Source: Pseudomonas sp. (lineage in GTDB: Bacteria; Pseudomonadota; Gammaproteobacteria; Pseudomonadales; Pseudomonadaceae). Taken from it: a DNA stretch of 64,000 nt. Positions 1 through 8,001 of the stretch are shown here, one piece after another. The stretch is from assembly GCF_030684895.1 (NCBI RefSeq), contig NZ_JAUXXP010000041.1:1-64000 (forward strand). The letters are read 5' to 3'. Numbering within the stretch: position 1 is the stretch's first letter; the number at the start of each line of letters is the position of its first letter. Below the pieces are notes generated by a model. The model was given only the letters and a program-made list of their open reading frames with translations. It made no database searches and was not told where the DNA came from. The translations under genes were made by a program, and so were the position numbers.

Positions 1-78
1 AGCTATAGGAAGACCGCGTTCGGTCACCTGTTTGACAGCTTCAATTTTGAATTCTTCGGGATAACGCGGGTTGCTCAT
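1..78 (-). CDS. IS3-family transposase OrfA, N-terminal fragment (cut by window edge)
   Basis: The 26 codons visible on the minus strand begin MSNPRYPEEFKIEAVKQV, the typical start of IS3-family OrfA proteins, which carry an HTH of the transposase-8 type that binds the IS ends. OrfA is normally about 100 residues and is joined to OrfB (DDE integrase) by a programmed frameshift; both would lie to the left. The start ATG at 76-78 is preceded by an AGGAGG-like ribosome site at good spacing. Only the start is visible, so whether the element is intact cannot be told. Confidence 0.75.
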   Translation of the reverse strand, partial: MSNPRYPEEFKIEAVKQVTERGLPIA

Positions 79-140
79 GGCACCTCCTAATGGGCCGTAT
101 TATGAGGCATGGAGGTGTCTACGAAACTAGGGGCGATTCA
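1..140 (-). mobile_element. Terminal part of an IS3-family insertion sequence
   Basis: The element enters from the left edge. It contains the first codons of an OrfA transposase on the minus strand, with a strong Shine-Dalgarno at 80-89, and a non-coding end. Read from 140 leftwards the end begins TGAATCGCCCCTAGTTTC, the TG-start and GC-rich form expected of an IS3-family terminal inverted repeat. The boundary at 140/141 is inferred from this and from the open frame that resumes right after it. The other end and the target duplication lie outside the window. Confidence 0.7.
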
Positions 141-616
141 GTTCTTACTATGAGTTGCTCCCCCATGATGGGGATCACCATCCATTGGTAGATACGCAAC
201 CGCCGACGAAGAATTATGTTCTGAGCGCACAAGACTATTTAGCCCGTCAGAACAGCCGAGACGCCCTGTCTCAGTCCCGTCGTGCTTTAGAGTCACTCTC
301 GAAGCAGCTCTGGAAGTGGATATCCAAGCTATCCCCTGAACCGGTCAAATTGACGTATCGGAGCCCTGGAGCGAAGCCAGAGCTTAGAAATCTGTGCGAG
401 CAACTCAAGAGTATTCTGGCCAAACCCCAGCTTGTGCATGCTAGAAAGGAGCAACTGCTCGCTGCACTCACTCAGCTACTAGGCATCAATGGAGCATCTC
501 CCGAGTGGGCATATCTGAACTCGGGCACTCATGAGGATGATCGTTACGAATTTGATCGTGGGACAGTCCGAGGAATTGTTGATGCGCTAGCCGAAATTGA
601 CATAGCTCTTCGCTAA
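141..616 (+). pseudogene. 3' remnant of a gene truncated by the IS; unknown helical protein
   Basis: The open frame can be read from a TTG at 155, but it stays open back to the IS boundary and meets a stop only inside the IS end (TAG at 128-130). This is what is expected if the 5' part of a longer gene was cut off by the insertion. The remaining 150 or so residues look all-helical (repeats of ARQNSRDALSQSRRALESL type), with a charged C-terminal segment. I do not recognise the family. It converges on hsdM with a 29-bp gap, so it may have been an accessory gene of the restriction locus, but that is position-based inference only. Confidence 0.5.
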
Positions 617-645
617 AAGGGCTATGTCTAATCTCAACGGGTTGC

Positions 646-2562
646 TCAGTCAGTCACTGTCATCAGTGCGGCAAGCCTAGCCAGGGCATCACTGATGACT
701 CGACCTTGCCCCTCGATATTGCTGATGATTTGCCGTGGTGTGCGAGTGTCCACATCGACTACGGCGGTCGGATTAACAGCCTTCAAGTCGAATACGGCGG
801 CATCAATATCAGCAGCTTTTGTTTCTAGGTCTCGTGCGGCCTTTTCTTTTTCCTGAATCTCGCTGGTCAGTGCCAGCAGTTCAGCATCGCTGGCCTTGTC
901 TTTTTTCAAGCGTTTGAGCTGTTCTTTCAAATCAATAACTGTGGCTTTGATTTGCGCTGCCTCATCCAGCAGCGGCTGCATCTCGGCGCGAGCCTTGGCG
1001 CGGCGGGCGGCAAAATCCACTGTCCAGGAATAAGGGCTTGCGCCTTCCGGCTTGCCGCGCTGCGCCAACATGCGGGCATAGCTGGGGAAGGGCTTACCTG
1101 CGTTGGCCTCATCGGACAGCCAATCGGCCGTGAGGATGGAGGGCAATTGCGCATCGGCCAACACCGAACCGTCTGGGGCAAAGCCAAAGTGCGCCAAGGT
1201 CAGTGGTGTTTTCTTGCCGACCTTCACGTAAGACAGGTCGTAGTACCACGTCTTTTCGGTTTTCTTGCCCTTGGTGAAGAACAGTAAATTGGTTTTCACG
1301 CCAGCGCCAGCGGTAGAAAACACGCCACCGGGCAGGCTGACGATGGCCCATAAGTCACATTCATCCACCAGTTTTCGCTTGGTTTCAACGAATGAGCTTT
1401 CATTGGTGCGGAACAGCAGCCCCTCGTCCAGTACGATGGCGCAAGTGCCTTTGGGCGCCAACTCGCCAAGAATGTCCTGTACAAACAGCACCTGCGTGGC
1501 GCTGGTTTCATAGGCAAAGTTCTTCTGCGCATCTTTGCCTTCCTTGCCGCCGAAGGGCGGGTTGGTAAGGATTACATCGAAAGTCTTGGGTGCCTGATCA
1601 AACAGCGCCGCGTAAGTCGCGCGACGGGTCAGCGAGTTGCCATGCCACAGATTAGGCTGGTCGATGCCGTGCAGCACCAAATTCGCCAACGCAATCGGGA
1701 ACACCAAATTCTCTTTTTCACGACCAAAGAAAGTGTCGTGCTTTAGGGTGTCGATGTCGGTGCTGGTGGCGCTTTTACCCAACTGCCGGGCGATGTGCTC
1801 ATAGGCAATGGCCAGAAAACCGCCAGTGCCACAGCAGGGGTCGTATACCGTCTGCCCGAGTTGAGGATTGACCGTATGCACCATGGCGCGGATCACCTCG
1901 CGCGGCGTGAAGAACTGGCCTCCGTCGGAATTTTTCTCACCCATCTTCAACAGCAAATCTTCATACACCTGCGACAAAGTGAAGAAATGCTGATCGTCTA
2001 CATGGTCAATATTGATCTGGTGAACCTTGTCGAGGATATCGCGCAGATTGGTTTCGCTATCGACGCGCACCTTTTCCACCGCCGTCATGGTACGGCCCAT
2101 GATGCGCTGCTTGCGACTGGCTGCCGGGTTGGGCAGGCCAGTGCGTGTGTCGATGTCCAGACTGTGTAGGTGGGGCAGCAATTCTTTATTGATAAACTCG
2201 AATAGTTTGCCGTCACCCGCCGCAAATAACTCCTGTCGCTTCCAACCGAAGAGCCAGCCCTCAGCCGTTTTTGGGTGACCGGGTTTCTCGGAATAGGGCG
2301 CAGCCCAGTCTTGCCAACGGTAGGGACTGTGCAGCGCGGGTGAGAAGTTATTGCCCAAGACCTCGGCCTCTTCGCGCTCCTTGGCTTCCTGCGCATCGAG
2401 AATGCGCAGAAACAGAATCCAGGTCAGCTCCGGTACATATTGCAAGGCGCTCGCGCAGTTGGAGCGGCGCATCACATCGCAGATGCTTTTGACGAAGCTG
2501 GAGAGCGACTGGGTGGAGGCAATGGCCTTGGACTGTTTTTCGGTTGTATTTTTTCTGGCCAT
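646..2562 (-). CDS. hsdM: Type I restriction-modification DNA methyltransferase subunit HsdM
   Basis: This 638-residue protein is the N6-adenine methyltransferase subunit, which modifies host DNA as an M2S complex and joins HsdR for restriction. Visible features are an N-terminal helical HsdM_N domain, the SAM-binding motif DPCCGTGGFLAIAYE in the middle, and the catalytic motif IV NPPFGGKEG. A C-terminal charged coiled coil (residues about 540-610) is of the kind that contacts HsdS. The length is usual for long HsdM proteins. It is the last gene of the hsdR-hsdS-hsdM operon, starting 2 bp after hsdS. No frame damage is seen. Confidence 0.95.
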   Translation of the reverse strand: MARKNTTEKQSKAIASTQSLSSFVKSICDVMRRSNCASALQYVPELTWILFLRILDAQEAKEREEAEVLGNNFSPALHSPYRWQDWAAPYSEKPGHPKTAEGWLFGWKRQELFAAGDGKLFEFINKELLPHLHSLDIDTRTGLPNPAASRKQRIMGRTMTAVEKVRVDSETNLRDILDKVHQINIDHVDDQHFFTLSQVYEDLLLKMGEKNSDGGQFFTPREVIRAMVHTVNPQLGQTVYDPCCGTGGFLAIAYEHIARQLGKSATSTDIDTLKHDTFFGREKENLVFPIALANLVLHGIDQPNLWHGNSLTRRATYAALFDQAPKTFDVILTNPPFGGKEGKDAQKNFAYETSATQVLFVQDILGELAPKGTCAIVLDEGLLFRTNESSFVETKRKLVDECDLWAIVSLPGGVFSTAGAGVKTNLLFFTKGKKTEKTWYYDLSYVKVGKKTPLTLAHFGFAPDGSVLADAQLPSILTADWLSDEANAGKPFPSYARMLAQRGKPEGASPYSWTVDFAARRAKARAEMQPLLDEAAQIKATVIDLKEQLKRLKKDKASDAELLALTSEIQEKEKAARDLETKAADIDAAVFDLKAVNPTAVVDVDTRTPRQIISNIEGQGRVISDALARLAALMTVTD

Positions 2563-2564
2563 AT

Positions 2565-3716
2565 TTACACCTCAAAGGCTTGCGCGAGCACACGATTGGG
2601 AAGGCGATTGATGTCTTCCAGCGCTGCTTTACTTGAATTTTCCAATGCGTCGATTTCGGTCATAGCGGCCTGAATGCGCGCCACGATGTGTTGTTGTTCA
2701 GTCTTGCTGGGTGCTGGCACTTCCAGCGCCTTCAGCAGCGCACCGTTCAGATTGGCCTGATTGCCACCCCTATCCTCCGACAGATCGCGCAAATCCTGAT
2801 ACGACGACTTCAGCCAGAGATAAAGAAAGTCCGACTCCCATGTGTCGTTAGGCAGGATGGCGAAGCAGGCTTGATTGGTGGTGGCAGGAATTTCCAGAAT
2901 GGCTGATTGCCCGCGTGTTTTTCCCTGTCCATACATTGCAATCAGGACTGATTTGGGTGGCAGCAATGTCAGCGAGCATTCCGCTAGCGCTGCCTTCGAG
3001 ATGGCTTCTTCGGTGGCCGTGATCGGCGCAAAGGCCACTTCGCCGGTTTTTACCCAAGCGATTTCTGCCGGTTGCCAATACTGTTTGTTGCCGCGCGACG
3101 GCGTTGAGCCGCTGGTTGTTTCGGCGTAGTCGCCGAGCTTCTTTTTCGTTGCGCCATCCAGTTCCGCAAAGAATGCCTTGAGCATGCGGGCACGCAGCAA
3201 GCGTGTATCGCTCAACTGCAACTGCGCCGCTTGCCGGGCGGTTTCCACTTCGGCCAGCTGGGCTTGCAGGCGGGCGGCGATTTGGCGTTGCTCTCGCTCA
3301 TTAGCCTCTGGAAATGGTTGTGCCTCAAGAAACTCACCTGACACGCTCGGAAATGTTGATCCATTGCCAGCCGCTAACAAGGCATCTGCCTTGTGCCTTA
3401 ACCAAAGACCAATGTAGTCAGTGTCAGCTTTGTCGCTGCGCGCTCGAATTGCCGCTAAGCCACGTCCGATGACATATTCTTGATCGGCGATATTTTGTCG
3501 CCCGAGCGTGTTGCCTCGCACACAAAAGAGGATATCTCCCCGCGCCGCTATTTTGGTTGGCGCTGTAGTCCATTGAACAGCGACAGGGGTGGTTGCACCG
3601 AACTCAGCTGGGCCATTTAGTAACGGAAAACCAACTCTATTCTTGTTATACGTAGTTCCATCAGGTGATTGCCCCATGATTACGTGGGCGACGTCTGCTA
3701 GTTTTGTACCGCTCAT
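2565..3716 (-). CDS. hsdS: Type I restriction-modification specificity subunit HsdS
   Basis: HsdS chooses the two-part DNA target of the type I enzyme. The 383-residue protein shows the usual plan: a first target-recognition domain (start KLADVAHVIMGQSPDG), a helical conserved region with EREQRQIAARLQAQLAEVE, a second recognition domain (LGDYAETTSGSTPSRGN), and a second helical region (KTEQQHIVARIQAAMTEID). The start is placed at 3716 because its ATG overlaps the hsdR stop as ATGA, which implies translational coupling; a longer open frame to 3821 would read into hsdR. Target specificity cannot be read from sequence alone. Confidence 0.93.
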   Translation of the reverse strand: MSGTKLADVAHVIMGQSPDGTTYNKNRVGFPLLNGPAEFGATTPVAVQWTTAPTKIAARGDILFCVRGNTLGRQNIADQEYVIGRGLAAIRARSDKADTDYIGLWLRHKADALLAAGNGSTFPSVSGEFLEAQPFPEANEREQRQIAARLQAQLAEVETARQAAQLQLSDTRLLRARMLKAFFAELDGATKKKLGDYAETTSGSTPSRGNKQYWQPAEIAWVKTGEVAFAPITATEEAISKAALAECSLTLLPPKSVLIAMYGQGKTRGQSAILEIPATTNQACFAILPNDTWESDFLYLWLKSSYQDLRDLSEDRGGNQANLNGALLKALEVPAPSKTEQQHIVARIQAAMTEIDALENSSKAALEDINRLPNRVLAQAFEV

Positions 3717-6124
3717 ACCCCAAACAACCTTGCTTTGGCATCGTGTATCACATGCGTCGGTGCACCCAAAACACGCAAGGCATTCAATCCCCCAGCCAGT
3801 TTGATTTCGGGCACTTCCCACAGGTTCTGGCTTTCCAGCGCATCGGTGCCGCCTTGGGCGAACTGGTGGCCGAGGCCCTTGAGCACTATGGCTGCTTTGT
3901 CATCCATGCCGCTGAACCAGCTGGCGTTATGGCTGATAAAAAGCTCGCCACGCTCGGGCCTCTTTAGGGCGCGTGCGTGGTAGCCGTGGTGGCCAAAGAA
4001 GTCGAATAGGTCAAAATCATTCATGTGGTCAATGTCTCGGATTGCTTCCGGGCTGAAGTTATCGCCCAGCAGGTGGTCAATCAGTTGGCGGCGCTTTTTC
4101 GCTTCAATCCATAGGGCGCGGAAGTCGTCGAGGTTGTGGGCTTCAGACACTACCCGCTGTATGACTTCCCTGCGGTATTCATCGACCGGGATGAGCGTTT
4201 CGCGCCCATCCCGGCGGCTGAGGATGAAGTGACCCAGTGCGTTGATGACGACGGATTGCCCGCCGATCTCGGCCACGGCTGGGCCATCGTCACCGCCGCC
4301 ACCCGTATCGCCTCCATCATCGCCATCACCCTTGCCACCACTGCCCGGACGCGGCGGTTTGGTGATGAAGTCTGTGCCAAACAGGCTGGTGACGTCGGTG
4401 TAGTCGTAGAGCCAGAACTTGTATTTCTGGGTTTCCTCGTGGATGCGCGTACCGCGCCCGACCATCTGGTAAAACTTGATGGGTGATTGCAGGTAGCGAA
4501 AGAACACCACAGCATTCAGGCGCTCGATGTCCACACCCGCTTCGAGCAGGTCTACCGTGCAGGCGATGAAAGCGCGCTCGCCGGAGCCGCGCATGGGTTC
4601 GATCATGTCCGAGCCATTGTTGGCACCGCCCATGCATTTGAATGCGTAGTGATCTTTGGGGGGGTGGCCTTTTTCTTTGCACCAGTGCACATACAAGTTG
4701 TTCATGTGCTGGGCCACGCGGTCGGCGTGGATTTCGCGGGTGCAAAAGATGATGACTTTTTGTTCTGGCCCGCCGTTTTCGCACAAGAGCTTGAACAGGT
4801 CTTGGCACATCTTGGGCGTGCGCAGTTCGATGAACAGTTCGTCGTCGAAGTCTTTACCGGTGTATTCGTTCTTGGTGAGGTCGTCTGCGGTCAACGGCAG
4901 GCCGGTTTTGATGTCCTTGACGCCTGCTTTGAGGATGTCTTCTTTGGTGAAGGTGGCGTTATCGATGCTGGCCTTGCGTTTGACGATTTCGCAGGCGGCG
5001 AGGTAACCGTCTTCCTGCGCTTGAATCAGGGTGTATTCGTACACCGGTTCGCCAAAATACTTGCGGTTGTTGGCAGTGATTTCCTGATCATCAGCGCTGG
5101 CGTGTTTGGATTCTTCCAGCTTGCGCGGCGTGGCGGTCAGGCCGATGTGAATGGCGTTGGGGTTGCGTTTCAAAACCTCAGACCAGCGACCCCAGGCCGA
5201 GCGGTGGCATTCATCAATGATGATCACGCTGAAGGCATCTTCTCCATAGTGCTCGGACAAGAAGCTGGCAAAACCATCATCGTCATCTAGGCCAAGTGTC
5301 TGGTAGGTGGCAATGTGGATGCGGGCATTTTGCGCACTGTTGCCGCCACGCTCGGTGCTAACTACACGGACGTTGTCGCCAAAGGCGGCTTTGAGTTTGG
5401 CGTATGCCTGTGTGCGCAACTCATCTCGGTCGCATAGGAACAGCGCAGGCTTTGGCAATTGCCCGGCCTGGCTCATTCGCCACAGCAGGTTGGTAGCAAT
5501 GATGGTTTTGCCAGCGCCGGTGGCCAGCGTCAGGAGCACGCGTGGAGGCGTTCCAGCCTGTTGATCAAGCAGGATTTTTTCAAAAGCTGCGCGGATCGCC
5601 GCATCCTGGTAGTAGCGGGAGAGCGCCCATGCTGGGCTGTCAGCCTGGAACAGCATAGCGGCCTCGGGCCGGGCCATGTTGATACCTGTGTCTTGGGCGT
5701 AACGTGCGGTCAGGTCAGCGTGCGGCGGGAAGTCGGCAAACGGGAAAGGACCACCTTGCAAGCTGGAGACGCAGTCGAACTCGCCATAGCGGTGGCCATT
5801 GGTAGCGAAAACGTACTTCACATCGAAGCGTTCGCAATCAGCATAACCTTTCGCTTGCTGCATGCCTTTGAGCGGGTCTTCGCTTTCTTTCTTGGCTTCA
5901 AGCACGGCGACGGGCAGCGGTTTGGGCATCTCGCCCACCTGCACGCAGAGTAGATAGTCTGTGCGTCCTGGACCCTTACGGCGGCGGCCTTTTGCACCAC
6001 TGGGTTCGACGGGGGCTGGGGTAAGGATGGTTTCGAGCGTGATGTGCTCACGGCTGACGTAACCTTTGTCGCGCAGCACAGGATCAATCAGATGGTAACG
6101 GGTATCCGCTTCGTTCATGCCCAT
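3713..6124 (-). CDS. hsdR: Type I restriction endonuclease/translocase subunit HsdR (EcoEI-like)
   Basis: HsdR is the ATP-driven DNA translocase and nuclease of the type I complex. The 803-residue protein has an N-terminal HSDR_N nuclease domain (acidic pair then LEAKKE), a superfamily 2 helicase core with Walker A TGAGKT and DECH box (IIIDECHRSAWGRW), the helicase motif VGRGTRIHE, a glycine/aspartate-rich linker near residues 590-615, and an EcoEI-type C-terminal domain. The length is in the EcoEI range, shorter than EcoKI. It is first in the leftward hsd operon; AAGGAG lies 12 bp before the ATG. An alternative start is two codons in. Confidence 0.95.
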   Translation of the reverse strand: MGMNEADTRYHLIDPVLRDKGYVSREHITLETILTPAPVEPSGAKGRRRKGPGRTDYLLCVQVGEMPKPLPVAVLEAKKESEDPLKGMQQAKGYADCERFDVKYVFATNGHRYGEFDCVSSLQGGPFPFADFPPHADLTARYAQDTGINMARPEAAMLFQADSPAWALSRYYQDAAIRAAFEKILLDQQAGTPPRVLLTLATGAGKTIIATNLLWRMSQAGQLPKPALFLCDRDELRTQAYAKLKAAFGDNVRVVSTERGGNSAQNARIHIATYQTLGLDDDDGFASFLSEHYGEDAFSVIIIDECHRSAWGRWSEVLKRNPNAIHIGLTATPRKLEESKHASADDQEITANNRKYFGEPVYEYTLIQAQEDGYLAACEIVKRKASIDNATFTKEDILKAGVKDIKTGLPLTADDLTKNEYTGKDFDDELFIELRTPKMCQDLFKLLCENGGPEQKVIIFCTREIHADRVAQHMNNLYVHWCKEKGHPPKDHYAFKCMGGANNGSDMIEPMRGSGERAFIACTVDLLEAGVDIERLNAVVFFRYLQSPIKFYQMVGRGTRIHEETQKYKFWLYDYTDVTSLFGTDFITKPPRPGSGGKGDGDDGGDTGGGGDDGPAVAEIGGQSVVINALGHFILSRRDGRETLIPVDEYRREVIQRVVSEAHNLDDFRALWIEAKKRRQLIDHLLGDNFSPEAIRDIDHMNDFDLFDFFGHHGYHARALKRPERGELFISHNASWFSGMDDKAAIVLKGLGHQFAQGGTDALESQNLWEVPEIKLAGGLNALRVLGAPTHVIHDAKARLFGV

Positions 6125-6222
6125 AGATTTATCGGACTCCTTTGTGCTGTTGATCCTTCATTCGCGCGGGCTGCGCGTACCCATAAACCTACTTTGGATA
6201 GTCGGAGTTTCCACGGCTAAAT

Positions 6223-6260
6223 AAAAGCCCAAGCTTTTGCTTGGGCTTTTATTTATTTTT
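6223..6260. terminator. Strong intrinsic terminator between nrdB and hsdR
   Basis: A 12-bp perfect stem (AAAAGCCCAAGC, TTTT loop, and its complement) is flanked by T-rich sequence on both strands. It can end the leftward nrdA-nrdB transcript and also shield hsdR from readthrough. Confidence 0.85.
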
Positions 6261-6282
6261 GCATTAATTTGGTGCGCTCGTT

Positions 6283-6316
6283 TCGCTATGAGTGAAAAAC
6301 TTTCACGTCATAGCGA
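6283..6316. other. Second hairpin just downstream of nrdB
   Basis: Inverted repeat: TCGCTATGAGTGAAA, 3-nt loop, TTTCAC, a bulged G, TCATAGCGA. A run of four T lies beside it on the plus strand. It lies 20 bp past the nrdB stop and could act as a 3'-end stabiliser or an auxiliary terminator. Confidence 0.5.
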
Positions 6317-6335
6317 TTTTGAGCGGTGACTGGAA

Positions 6336-7586
6336 TCAATCCCAGCTCAACGCCCCACCAGTCTGATACTCAATAACCCGCGTCTCGAAGAAGTTCTTCT
6401 CTTTCTTCAGGTCCATGATTTCCGACATCCATGGGAATGGGTTAGACGTACCTGGGTACTCTTCCTTCAAACCAATCTGGGTCAGACGACGGTTGGCGAT
6501 AAATTTGAGGTAGTCCTCCATCATCGCCGCGTTCATGCCCAGTACGCCGCGCGGCATGGTGTCGCGTGCGTATTCGATTTCCAGCTGAGTGCCCTGGAGG
6601 ATCATCTGGGTGGCTTCGTCTTTGAGCTGGGCATCCCACAGGTGCGGGTTTTCGATCTTGATCTGGTTGATCACGTCGATGCCGAAGTTCAGGTGCATGG
6701 ACTCGTCACGCAGGATGTACTGGAACTGCTCGGCAACGCCGGTCATCTTGTTGCGGCGACCCATGGAGAGGATCTGGGTGAAGCCGCAATAGAAGAAGAT
6801 GCCTTCCAGTACGCAGTAGTAGGCGATCAGGTTGCGCAGCAGTTCTTTGTCGGTCTCGACGGTGCCGGTGTTGAAGGTCGGGTCGGAGATCGAGCGGGTG
6901 TACTTGAGGCCCCAGCTGGCTTTCTTCGCGACCGACGGAATCTCGTGGTACATGTTGAAGATCGCGCCTTCATCCATGCCCAGCGATTCGATGCAGTACT
7001 GGTAGGCGTGGGTGTGGATCGCCTCTTCGAAGGTCTGGCGCAGGATGTACTGGCGGCACTCCGGGTTGGTGATCAGGCGGTACACGGCCAGGGCGAGGTT
7101 GTTGGCAACCAGGCTGTCGGCGGTGGAGAAGAAGCCGAGGTTGCGCATGACGATGCGGCGCTCGTCGTCGGTCAGGCCGTCCGGGGTTTTCCACAACGCG
7201 ATGTCCGCGTTCATGTTCACTTCCTGCGGCATCCAGTGGTTGGCGCAACCATCCAGATACTTCTGCCAGGCCCAGTCGTACTTGAAGGGTACGAGCTGGT
7301 TGAGGTCGGCGCGGCAGTTGATCATGCGTTTTTCGTCGACGGCAACGCGCGCGGCGGTGCCTTCCAGCTCGGCCAGGCCTTCGGCGATGTCGAGTTGGTC
7401 GAGCGAGGCTTTGGCGCGGGCTACGGCGTCGCTGTCATCAGCGGCTACGGCGCGGGCTTCAACGGCAGCAGCACCGCCCACCTGGTCGAGTTTGTCGATG
7501 CTCATGTCTGCCAGTTGGGCAGAGGCTTTGTTGGCTACTACGGCGTCGGCGCCGTCTTCCTTGTCAAATTCATCCCAGCTCAGCAT
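6336..7586 (-). CDS. nrdB: Class Ia ribonucleoside-diphosphate reductase, beta subunit
   Basis: NrdB carries the di-iron tyrosyl radical that starts reduction of ribonucleoside diphosphates by NrdA. The 416-residue protein has the iron-ligand helices ([12 protein letters not shown] with E and H ligands, [10 protein letters not shown] with E and H ligands) and the C-terminal peptide [10 protein letters not shown] that docks to NrdA. The first 85 or so residues form an alanine/aspartate-rich extension ([13 protein letters not shown] and similar repeats) absent from the shorter E. coli NrdB but expected in Pseudomonas. It lies downstream of nrdA on the same strand, with a 415-bp gap holding a repeat. 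Confidence 0.96.
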   Translation of the reverse strand: MLSWDEFDKEDGADAVVANKASAQLADMSIDKLDQVGGAAAVEARAVAADDSDAVARAKASLDQLDIAEGLAELEGTAARVAVDEKRMINCRADLNQLVPFKYDWAWQKYLDGCANHWMPQEVNMNADIALWKTPDGLTDDERRIVMRNLGFFSTADSLVANNLALAVYRLITNPECRQYILRQTFEEAIHTHAYQYCIESLGMDEGAIFNMYHEIPSVAKKASWGLKYTRSISDPTFNTGTVETDKELLRNLIAYYCVLEGIFFYCGFTQILSMGRRNKMTGVAEQFQYILRDESMHLNFGIDVINQIKIENPHLWDAQLKDEATQMILQGTQLEIEYARDTMPRGVLGMNAAMMEDYLKFIANRRLTQIGLKEEYPGTSNPFPWMSEIMDLKKEKNFFETRVIEYQTGGALSWD

Positions 7587-8001
7587 GGCTTGGCTCCTGC
7601 TTGCGGGCCGGTGAAATAACCGACCTGTGTGGATATACAGTCTTTATTGTGTTCCGTTGCGTACAGCGCGCAAGGGCAAAACGGGTACCGCTGGTCGGGG
7701 CGGCTCTAGTGGCCGGTGTTGCCCCGAAGCCCACGCCGGTGAGGGCGGGGGTTGGTAATAAGTGGGGAGGTGGTGTTGCTTTTGCCCCTCTCCCTAACCC
7801 TCTCCCCGAAGGGGCGAGGGGATAAAGCCGTGTGTTGCTTGTGCTCTTTGCTCTTTGCTCGACGTTCGAGCGTGTAGCTGAGCGAGTAGTCGCAAGGCAC
7901 CTGCTGGAGTGGAACCCCTGAGCGTACGCATGTACGTGATGGGGGCCGCTCCGGCAGGTAACGCCGCGAATGCCGTTCAGATCCGCGCGTTGCCGAACAC
8001 C
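7587..8001. other. 415-bp nrdB-nrdA intergenic region with a palindromic repeat
   Basis: No gene is seen in this stretch. It holds one copy of the CCCTCTCCC-type palindromic repeat (7785-7822) and otherwise unremarkable GC-rich DNA. Whether nrdB is transcribed from nrdA through this gap or has its own promoter cannot be decided by eye. Confidence 0.6.
7785..7822. repeat. CCCTCTCCC/GGGAGAGGG-type palindromic repeat (copy 1)
   Basis: This 38-bp block (CCCCTCTCCCTAACCCTCTC followed by CCCGAAGGGGCGAGGGG) belongs to the same family as copies at 47436, 47505, 49905, 55118 and 55164. Confidence 0.75.
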
